A stretch of 64,000 nucleotides of DNA, from the NCBI RefSeq assembly GCF_900113085.1, contig NZ_FOOC01000011.1, positions 1 to 64,000 on the forward strand, written 5' to 3'. How positions within the stretch are numbered: the stretch's first letter is position 1; each line of letters opens with the position of its first letter. This DNA comes from Fontimonas thermophila. GTDB lineage: Bacteria > Pseudomonadota > Gammaproteobacteria > Nevskiales > Nevskiaceae. Of the stretch, positions 57,500 to 64,000 are shown in pieces. Position numbers and translations under genes: made by a program. The notes beneath the pieces were generated by a model, which was not told the origin of the DNA, did no database searches, and saw only the letters and a program-made list of their open reading frames with translations.

Positions 57500-57805
57500 G
57501 CATCCTCGCAGGCGCAAAGCTGCCATCATTATCGGCCGCACACAGCGCCGTATGTCCACCTCCCGATCGTTGCATGCACCATCGCCCGCCGCACCCGGCA
57601 CGATCGGCGCGACTGTGGCCGCACACCGATCCGACGCAGTGCACCGGGCGCGGGAATGGTAGGCTAGGGCAGCCTCTGGCCTGCGCGGCGATGGTCCCAT
57701 GCGGTGCACGCTGCATCCCGCGCGCATCGTCCCACAGCGATCCCCCACACACGGTGAACCCGCGCACACGCCCGCGGTCTATCGCATATTCCCGAGCTTT
57801 CACCC
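57500..57805. other. Intergenic region between DUF2845 and dsbD
   Basis: 306 bases with no gene, repeat or clear hairpin seen. It separates divergent genes and must hold both promoters; I could not identify convincing -10/-35 pairs. Confidence 0.5.
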
Positions 57806-59902
57806 ATGCTCCGATATTTATCGCTGCTTTTCGCCGCGCTGGCCGCCGTCCTCGGCACCCTCGCCCGTGCCGAGCCGGTGCGCACGGATGAGGTCGAGGC
57901 CGAGCTGATTGCCGAAACCACAACACTGCAACCCGGCCAGAACTGGATTGCACTGCGCCTGCGGCCCCAGCCAGGCTGGCACGTGTATTGGCGCAACCCC
58001 GGCGACTCGGGCATCCCGACCACGCTCGCATGGACGCTGCCGGATGGAATCCGCGCCGGCGACATCCACTGGCCGTATCCGCACACCGAATCGCTCGGCG
58101 AACTGACCAACTATGGCTACAGCGAGGAGACGCTGCACCTGATCCCGGTGACAGTGGATGCGGCGCTCGCTGGCCAGACGGTGACGCTCGCCGCCAAGGC
58201 GAGCTGGCTCGCTTGCAAGGACATCTGCATCCCCGGCAAGGCCGATCTGCAGTTGCGCCGGGCGGTCGCCGCGCCGGCGCGCCCCGACCCGGACTGGTCC
58301 TCTGCATTTGCGCAGGCGCGCAGCGCGCTGCCCCAGCCGGCGCACGACTGGCCGGCATGGTTCAGCATCGATGCCGACAGCGTCTCCCTGCGCATCGAAA
58401 GCGCGCTGCTCGCCAACGCCGAGGGCATCGCGTTCTTCCCCTATGCCCAGGATCTGGTCCTGCACGCCGCGCCACAGCGCCTCGCCGTCGAATCCGGCGC
58501 GGTGCGGCTGAGCCAGACACTGAGCCCGTATTTCGTCGATGCCCCGGCGCGTGTCGAAGGCGTCATCGTCGTCACGCGCGCAGGCCAGACCCAGGCCTTC
58601 GAGATTGCCGCGCAACCGGGCACCGTCACGCCGGTTCCGCCGGACCACGGCGTGCAGGCGACGCCGGCCCATCGCGGCACGGCCGTTGCGCCGGCTGGCC
58701 CACCCACGCTTGCGCTGGCGCTCGCCTTCGCGCTGCTCGGCGGCCTGATTCTCAACCTCATGCCTTGCGTGTTCCCGGTGCTCTCCCTCAAGGCTCTCGC
58801 GCTGATCGAACACAACGGCAGCGACGGCCGCGAGCGCCGCCGACAGGTGTATGCCTATACCGCCGGCGTCATCGCTTCCTGTGTACTGGTGGCATTCGCC
58901 ATGCTCGGTCTGCGCAGCGCCGGCGAGGCGATCGGCTGGGGCTTCCAGTTGCAATCCCCCGCGTTCGTCAGCCTGATGGCCTATCTGATCTTTGCGCTCG
59001 GTCTGTCGCTGTCGGGGGTCGCGCAGCTCGGTGTCGGCCTGATGAACCTGGGCAGCGGTCTTGCGCAACGGCCGGGGCTGGCCGGTTCGTTCTTCACCGG
59101 CGTGCTCGCCGTCGTCGTCGCCAGTCCGTGCACGGCGCCGTTCATGGGCACTGCGCTCGGGTATGCGATGACACAGCCGGCCTGGGTCGCGCTCATCGTG
59201 TTCGCGACGCTGGGCCTGGGGCTGGCGCTGCCGTTCTTGCTGATCGGCTGGGTGCCGCGGCTCGCCGCCTGGCTGCCGCGGCCCGGTCCGTGGATGGAGC
59301 AATTCAAGCAGTTGATGGCGTTTCCGCTGTACCTGACCGTGGTCTGGCTGCTGTGGGTGCTGGCACGCCAGACCGATCCGCAGCATACCGGGCGCGTCAT
59401 GCTCGGCCTCGTCGCCGTGGCCTTCGCGATGTGGCTATGGCATCGCCGCGGACCGCTCGCTGCGGTATTCAAGCTCGGTGCGCTGGGTGCTGCGGTAGCA
59501 CTGGTATTCTTCGCCCCGGTCGCCGCGATCAGCCAACCCGCCGCGGCGATGCCTGAGGCAGAACCTTGGTCTGCCGAACGCGTCGCCGAGTTGCGCGCCG
59601 ACGGCCGCACGATCTTCGTCGATTTCACCGCCGACTGGTGCTTGAGCTGCAAAGTCAACGAACGGGTCGCCCTGCGCTCGGAACGGGTTCGGCGCGCATT
59701 CGCCGAGCATAATGTGGCCGTCCTCGTCGGTGACTGGACCCGCTCTGATCCGGCGATCACCGCCGAGCTCGCCCGTTTCGGACGCAGCGGCGTGCCGCTC
59801 TACCTGGTCTACGTCCGCGGTGGAGAACCGCGCGTCCTGCCACAGCTACTGACCCCCGACATCGTGATCGATGCCCTCAATACTCCCGCATCATCCAAGT
59901 AA
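57806..59902 (+). CDS. DsbD/ScsB family thiol:disulfide interchange protein
   Basis: 698 residues. Signal peptide (1-22), N-terminal DsbD-alpha-like domain with Cys137 and Cys141 (WLACKDICIPG), eight membrane helices (about 300-590) with the electron-relay Cys in NLMPCVFPVLSLKAL and VVASPCTAPFMG, and a C-terminal thioredoxin domain with Cys612-x-x-Cys615 (DWCLSCK). Electrons from cytoplasmic thioredoxin pass across the membrane to periplasmic partners such as DsbC or c-type cytochrome maturation proteins. The long N-terminal domain fits the ScsB subtype linked to copper tolerance. The redoxin downstream is a likely partner. Confidence 0.93.
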   Translation: MLRYLSLLFAALAAVLGTLARAEPVRTDEVEAELIAETTTLQPGQNWIALRLRPQPGWHVYWRNPGDSGIPTTLAWTLPDGIRAGDIHWPYPHTESLGELTNYGYSEETLHLIPVTVDAALAGQTVTLAAKASWLACKDICIPGKADLQLRRAVAAPARPDPDWSSAFAQARSALPQPAHDWPAWFSIDADSVSLRIESALLANAEGIAFFPYAQDLVLHAAPQRLAVESGAVRLSQTLSPYFVDAPARVEGVIVVTRAGQTQAFEIAAQPGTVTPVPPDHGVQATPAHRGTAVAPAGPPTLALALAFALLGGLILNLMPCVFPVLSLKALALIEHNGSDGRERRRQVYAYTAGVIASCVLVAFAMLGLRSAGEAIGWGFQLQSPAFVSLMAYLIFALGLSLSGVAQLGVGLMNLGSGLAQRPGLAGSFFTGVLAVVVASPCTAPFMGTALGYAMTQPAWVALIVFATLGLGLALPFLLIGWVPRLAAWLPRPGPWMEQFKQLMAFPLYLTVVWLLWVLARQTDPQHTGRVMLGLVAVAFAMWLWHRRGPLAAVFKLGALGAAVALVFFAPVAAISQPAAAMPEAEPWSAERVAELRADGRTIFVDFTADWCLSCKVNERVALRSERVRRAFAEHNVAVLVGDWTRSDPAITAELARFGRSGVPLYLVYVRGGEPRVLPQLLTPDIVIDALNTPASSK

Positions 59903-59912
59903 AGGAGCCACC

Positions 59913-60515
59913 ATGCGCCAACTCGTCCGCTGTCTCGTTCTCGCTGCATCCCTCACCGCCGGTAGTGCCAACGCCGCCCCGTCGGTCGGCCAGCGCGCAC
60001 CCGACTTCAGCGCCCTCGACAGCGCCGGGAAAACCGTGCGCCTGTCGGATTTCAAGGGTCGTTTCGTCGTGCTGGAATGGACCAACGACGGCTGCCCGTT
60101 CGTGAAGAAGCATTACGACTCCGGCAACATGCAGGCCCTGCAGAAAGAGGCCACGGATCAGGGCGCGGTCTGGCTGTCGGTGATCTCGTCGGCGCCCGGC
60201 AAGCAAGGCCACGTCGATGGTGCCAGGGCCGATGCGCTCACCCAAACGCGCGGCGCGCACCCCACGCATGTACTGCTCGACGAAACCGGCACCGTCGGCC
60301 GCCTGTATGGCGCCAAGACCACGCCGCACATGTTCATCATCGACCCCGAGGGCACGCTGATCTATGCCGGTGCGATCGACAGCATCGCCAGCAGCGACCC
60401 GGCCGACATTCCGCGGGCTAAGCCCTACGTCAAGATCGCGCTCGCCGAAGCCATGGCCGGCAAGCCGGTCAGCCAGCCAGTGACTACGCCGTACGGCTGC
60501 AGCGTCAAGTACTAA
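59913..60515 (+). CDS. Exported redoxin (AhpC/TSA-type thioredoxin-like protein)
   Basis: 200 residues from ATG 59913, with AAAGGAG six bases upstream. The signal peptide ends ANA. A thioredoxin-fold peroxiredoxin-like domain has QRAPDFSALDSAGKTVRLSDF, VLEWTNDGCPFVKKHYDSGNM, with a single Cys at the usual site, and HMFIIDPEGTLIYAGAID. The conserved end PVSQPVTTPYGCSVKY has a second Cys that could resolve it. The motif NDGCPFVKKHY is that of a redoxin group often beside DsbD/ScsB. It is 10 bases after the dsbD-type gene and probably receives electrons from it. Confidence 0.9.
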   Translation: MRQLVRCLVLAASLTAGSANAAPSVGQRAPDFSALDSAGKTVRLSDFKGRFVVLEWTNDGCPFVKKHYDSGNMQALQKEATDQGAVWLSVISSAPGKQGHVDGARADALTQTRGAHPTHVLLDETGTVGRLYGAKTTPHMFIIDPEGTLIYAGAIDSIASSDPADIPRAKPYVKIALAEAMAGKPVSQPVTTPYGCSVKY

Positions 60516-60528
60516 AGCCCAGCAGCGC

Positions 60529-61908
60529 TCAGGATCGCGCCGGCTGCACCACCGGCCGCGACATCGTGGATGCGACGAGATACGCCGTCAGCGCCGCCGC
60601 GAGCGAGGTCAGATAGGGATAGTCGGCAGCGCCGATATGCGCTGCACCGACATACGTGACGAGGCCGGTTGCCAGCGCTGCATACGCGGCACCGGCAGCA
60701 CCGATGCGCGGCCCCCACAGCGCGAACAGTAGAATCACCAGCACGCCCGCCGAACCGAAGCTCGACGCCTCGACGACCAGTTCATAGACGTTGTCGCTGG
60801 CAAGGGCGAGCGCATATGCCGTCATCCCGAACGCGATGACGGCGATGCGGTTGGCGCGCAGCTTGGCGGCCTCGGACAGATTCGGCCGCAGCGGCAGCAC
60901 CAGGTTGTGCGCCGCCAGCGAACCGGCAACCAGCAGCGCCGAATCGACCGTCGACAGAATCGCCGACACCAATGCGCCGACGAAGATCGCATACAGCAGC
61001 GTCGGCAACTGGGTCTGGGCTAGATGCATCAGCACCTGCTCTTGCTCGTCGAGGGGACCGACATAATTCACCGCAATCAGTCCCAGCGTCACCGGCATCA
61101 GGCCGACGAGCAGGTAGAGCACGCCGGCACTGACCGTCGCCCGGCGCGCCAGCTCCGGACTGCGGATCGCGAGCACGCGCGCCACCAGCTCCTGCGCGAC
61201 GATGGTGCCGCAAATCGGCACGGCGAAGGTCTCCAGCGTGCGCAGCCAGGACACATCGGCATCGAAAAGACCGCTGCGGGCCGGCCAGGCAGTGATGTGG
61301 GCAACCCCGCCATCGGCCACCATGACCAACCCGAACACGATGAGGATGCCGGCGATCAGCACACCCCCCTGTACGAGATCGGTCATCGCATCGGCCCACA
61401 TGCCGCCGCTGGCGGTGTAAATGATCACCACAGCCGCCGCACATGTGATCGCAACCACCACGCTCAGTTCCGACGAGGCCGCGAGCACCTGGCCAAAGGC
61501 GCGGATCTGGGCCGCCGCCCACATCAAGGATGTCGGAATCATGATCAGCGCGGCAGCGCGTTCGACGCCGGCGCCATAGCGTTGGCGAAATAAGTCGGCG
61601 AGCGTGATGATGCCGCGGCGCCACAGCGGCACGGCAAAGATCAAGCCGACGATGACGATACCGATCGCATAGCCGAAAGGATCGGCCCTCACGCCGGAAA
61701 GGCCATTCGCATAGGCCTCGCCGGCCGCTCCGATGCAGGTTTCGGCACCGAACCAGGTGGCAAACACCGTGAACGTCGCCATCCACGGCCCGAGCTGGCG
61801 CCCGGCGATGAGGTAATCGGCCTCGTCGTGCACCCGGCGCGAAGCCCACCACGCGAAGACGAGCTGCAGGCCGATATAGCCGAAAATGAACAGCAAAACG
61901 AAGTTCAC
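60529..61908 (-). CDS. Sodium:solute symporter family transporter
   Basis: 459 residues from GTG 61908, preceded by AGGGGGG. About 13 helices of the SSS (LeuT-fold) family, with the N-terminal EADYLIAGRQLGPWMATFTVFATWFGAET, GFAIGIVIVGLIF-type segment, YTASGGMWADAMTDLVQGG (the Na-binding helix) and VSAILSTVDSALLVAGSLAAHNL (quoted in parts). It takes up a solute with Na+. The substrate cannot be told from sequence; nucleobases, amino acids or organic acids are possible. It is divergent from the isoaspartyl peptidase. Confidence 0.9.
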   Translation of the reverse strand: MNFVLLFIFGYIGLQLVFAWWASRRVHDEADYLIAGRQLGPWMATFTVFATWFGAETCIGAAGEAYANGLSGVRADPFGYAIGIVIVGLIFAVPLWRRGIITLADLFRQRYGAGVERAAALIMIPTSLMWAAAQIRAFGQVLAASSELSVVVAITCAAAVVIIYTASGGMWADAMTDLVQGGVLIAGILIVFGLVMVADGGVAHITAWPARSGLFDADVSWLRTLETFAVPICGTIVAQELVARVLAIRSPELARRATVSAGVLYLLVGLMPVTLGLIAVNYVGPLDEQEQVLMHLAQTQLPTLLYAIFVGALVSAILSTVDSALLVAGSLAAHNLVLPLRPNLSEAAKLRANRIAVIAFGMTAYALALASDNVYELVVEASSFGSAGVLVILLFALWGPRIGAAGAAYAALATGLVTYVGAAHIGAADYPYLTSLAAALTAYLVASTMSRPVVQPARS

Positions 61909-62048
61909 GCGCCCCCCTGCCCGAGCTGCCCCGCATCATCTGCGTCGAAAGCCGTGCACGATAGCAAAAATCGGCATGCGTGCACTCCAATTCACGCGGC
62001 AATCGGCCTGCGGATACGATGGCACCGCAACCTCAGTCCCTTTGACCC

Positions 62049-62990
62049 ATGATCCGACTGGCCATCCATGGTGGTGCCGGCGACCTCGCCGCCGATCAGA
62101 CCGACACGCGCGAACACCGCGCTGCCCTGCGCCGCATCGCCGAGGAAGGACGCGCGTTGCTGCAAGCCGGCGCCAGCAGTCTCGACGTGGTCGAGCGCAT
62201 GGTCGTACGGCTTGAAGACTGCCCGCTGTTCAATGCCGGCATCGGCGCAGTGCTCAACCGCGACGGCATGCCCGAGCTCGACGCGGCGATCATGGACGGC
62301 CGCACCCGTGCCTGCGGCGCCGTCGCGGGGGTCATGCGCGTCAAAAATCCAGTGCGACTCGCACGCGCGGTGATGGAACGCTCCCCGCACGTCATGTTCA
62401 TGGGCAGTGGCGCCGAGGCGCTCAATCGCGAGCTGGGCCTGGACGAAGTCACACCGGATTACTTCATCACCGAAGAACGCTTCCGCCAGCTCAAGCAGGC
62501 GCACGCCCGCGGCGTCATCGTGCTCGACCATGAAGCCGCGTTCACGCCGGCAGAGCCGACCAGCGGCGGCTTCGGTACCGTCGGCGCGGTCGCCCGCGAT
62601 GCCGAAGGACGGCTCGCCGCGGCCACCAGCACCGGCGGCCTCACCAACAAGCACCCGGGCCGTATCGGCGACACCCCGCTCATCGGTGCCGGCACGTTCG
62701 CCGATGACCGCAGTGCGGCGGTCTCGTGCACCGGCACCGGTGAATGCTTCATCCGCGTCGGCTTCGGATTCGAAGTGCACGCGCGGATGAGTTACTGCAA
62801 CTGGACGCTGGAACGTGCCTGCCGTGAAGCGCTGGAGGACGTCCGCCGGCTGGGTGGACGCGGCGGCTGCATCGCGATCGATCACGAAGGCAATCTGGCA
62901 CTGCCGTTCAACTCGACGGCGATGTACCGCGCGTGGATGGGCGCCGACGGCGTGATCCATGTCGGCATCGGCACCGATGACGTCGACTGA
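62049..62990 (+). CDS. iaaA: Isoaspartyl peptidase/L-asparaginase (N-terminal nucleophile type)
   Basis: 313 residues, the plant-type asparaginase family. LAIHGGAGDL at the N-terminus, LFNAGIGAVLNRDGMPELDAAIMDG (in parts), then the autocleavage site SGGFGTVGAVARD whose Thr becomes the N-terminal nucleophile of the beta chain, followed by GRIGDTPLIGAGTFAD and STGTGE-like CTGTGECFIR. It removes isoaspartyl residues from damaged peptides and hydrolyses asparagine. The enzyme is cytoplasmic here (no signal peptide). Convergent with the cyclase gene, five bases apart. Confidence 0.94.
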   Translation: MIRLAIHGGAGDLAADQTDTREHRAALRRIAEEGRALLQAGASSLDVVERMVVRLEDCPLFNAGIGAVLNRDGMPELDAAIMDGRTRACGAVAGVMRVKNPVRLARAVMERSPHVMFMGSGAEALNRELGLDEVTPDYFITEERFRQLKQAHARGVIVLDHEAAFTPAEPTSGGFGTVGAVARDAEGRLAAATSTGGLTNKHPGRIGDTPLIGAGTFADDRSAAVSCTGTGECFIRVGFGFEVHARMSYCNWTLERACREALEDVRRLGGRGGCIAIDHEGNLALPFNSTAMYRAWMGADGVIHVGIGTDDVD

Positions 62991-62995
62991 CACGT

Positions 62996-64000
62996 TCAAA
63001 CCGCCGCGTAATGCGGCACCGCCGCCGTAAAACCCTTGAGCTGGAGCGGCGCGCGCGCCTGCAGGGCGACGGCACCGGCAAGCTCGGCGGTCCGGGTGTC
63101 GACGAGCACATCGCCATCGGCAGCGTGCTCGCACAGACGGCACGCCAGGTTCACCGCCGACCCCACCGCCGTGTATTCCAGCCGTGAAGCCGAACCGATG
63201 ACGCCGACCGTGACCACACCCGTGGCCACACCGACGCCGATGCCGAGGCGGTAGCCCGGACGGCTCCAGCGCTGCGTGAGCGCCACACCGACGTCGCGGA
63301 TCCGACAGGCCAGCTCGATGCCGCGCTGTGCGTGGTACGCAACCGGCAGGGGCGCACCGACGAGCACCAGAATCCCGTCGCCGGCGAAATCATTGATCGT
63401 CGCTCCGACCGCTGCGACCTCGCGCCCGACCGCATCGTAATACTCGCGCAGCACTGCAATGACCTCCGCAGACGGATGCGCCGCGGCGTAGGCCGTGAAC
63501 CCGCGCAAGTCGCAGGCGACGACGGTGATCTCGCGCTGGGTGTCACGCATCGCCTGATCGAGTCCGCGTTCGGACACCAGACGCGCCACCTGCGGTGACA
63601 GAAAACGCGACATGAACTGCCCGCGCTGACCCTGGAGCACGTGGTAATGCACGGCGCCGATCAAAAACACGAGCTCGCCCGTGATCACGGACAGCGCAGA
63701 CCACTGCAACGGCAACACGAAACCGGCGACGAACAAGGGAGCGGCGAGCGCCATCGCCACCACCCGGATCGTCTCGGCGCGATCTGGCCGGCGCTTGAGC
63801 AGCAGTGCGATGCCGACACATCCTGCGATCATCGCCAACAGCACGGGCCCCATGAACACCCAGAATCCGGCACTCAGAAACAATTCCGGCCGATCGCCGG
63901 CGCGCAGGAAGGCCTGCGCACGCAGCTCCGGCCAGATGAATGAAAACACACCGTACAGCACGCCGCTGAGCTGTCCCAGCCGCAGCACGCGATCGCCCGT
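62996..64000 (-). CDS. Class III adenylate/guanylate cyclase, 5' end beyond the window
   Basis: At least 335 residues; the frame is still open at base 64000, so the start may lie outside, although GTG 63988 is a possible start inside. Four or five membrane helices (about the first 130 residues) lead into a cyclase domain with metal-binding Asp in VVACDLRGFTAYAA and NDFAGDGILVLVGAP, GIGVGVATGVVTVGVIG and LEYTAVGSAVNLACRL with the transition-state Asn and Arg. All catalytic positions I can check are present, so it probably makes cAMP (or cGMP; not decided from sequence). It resembles the membrane-anchored Cya type of Gram-negative bacteria. Confidence 0.88.
   Translation of the reverse strand, partial: TGDRVLRLGQLSGVLYGVFSFIWPELRAQAFLRAGDRPELFLSAGFWVFMGPVLLAMIAGCVGIALLLKRRPDRAETIRVVAMALAAPLFVAGFVLPLQWSALSVITGELVFLIGAVHYHVLQGQRGQFMSRFLSPQVARLVSERGLDQAMRDTQREITVVACDLRGFTAYAAAHPSAEVIAVLREYYDAVGREVAAVGATINDFAGDGILVLVGAPLPVAYHAQRGIELACRIRDVGVALTQRWSRPGYRLGIGVGVATGVVTVGVIGSASRLEYTAVGSAVNLACRLCEHAADGDVLVDTRTAELAGAVALQARAPLQLKGFTAAVPHYAAV

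Overview
The window is GC-rich, densely coded bacterial chromosome with no phage, insertion-sequence or CRISPR content that I can see. The gene families and neighbourhoods point to a Gammaproteobacterium, most likely from the Xanthomonadales/Nevskiales side (inference). Supporting evidence is the spoT-ridA-recG-ubiA order, the ftsY-ftsE-ftsX-rpoH block, a complete aa3/caa3 cytochrome oxidase cluster with ctaG, SURF1, heme O/A synthases and a DUF2909 protein, a bioB-bioF-bioD operon next to comF, and Gram-negative outer-membrane proteins (TonB receptor, Omp85 barrel, porin).

Layout. 1-5.6 kb: a small ComEA-like helix-hairpin-helix protein with a clear terminator, an empty stretch, an M19-like dipeptidase lipoprotein and a TonB-dependent siderophore receptor behind a Fur-box-like site. 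5.7-9.2 kb: the methyl-cycle pair ahcY-metF, then mtgA. 9.2-10.4 kb: a secreted protein of unknown role and an unusually AT-rich intergenic region with DnaA-box matches. 10.4-19.3 kb: thiD-thiE, hemL, a DedA/degenerate-PAP2/LssY membrane protein, ftsY, ftsE, ftsX and rpoH. The 5' end of hemL has been tandemly triplicated and the start codon of the functional copy is lost. A perfect CIRCE operator precedes rpoH. 19.3-28.2 kb: the cytochrome oxidase cluster, mostly on the minus strand, including a 42-residue membrane protein. 28.4-29.5 kb: exported msrB-msrA. 29.5-33.5 kb: the biotin operon with a BirA-type operator, and comF. 33.6-41.4 kb: a DUF819 membrane protein, an esterase, ubiA, recG, ridA and spoT.

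41.5-43.7 kb: a three-gene plus-strand set (Cys-pair protein, outer-membrane-like protein, His-rich lipoprotein) that looks like metal handling. 43.8-47.8 kb: an LTA-synthase-type sulfatase followed by a fusion of a PAP2 phosphatase to an Omp85 barrel. 48.0-52.8 kb: a phosphate-binding-like protein and a porin, divergent from a sensor kinase and a sigma54-dependent regulator. 52.9-57.5 kb: an RsmB-like RNA methyltransferase, a 17-residue Lys/Ala microprotein with its own terminator, a receiver-domain gene broken by an in-frame amber codon, DUF423, a saccharopine-dehydrogenase-like oxidoreductase and a DUF2845 protein. 57.8-64.0 kb: a DsbD-type reductase with a redoxin partner, a sodium/solute symporter, an isoaspartyl peptidase and a class III nucleotide cyclase cut by the window edge.

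How it works together: the largest unit builds a copper/heme oxidase (structural subunits, Cu delivery by CtaG and a SCO-like protein, heme O/A made by CtaB/CtaA, SURF1). Several neighbouring units deal with periplasmic redox and metals (MsrAB, DsbD/redoxin, the His-rich lipoprotein set). The cell-division/secretion block ends in the heat-shock sigma factor, whose CIRCE site suggests repression by HrcA.
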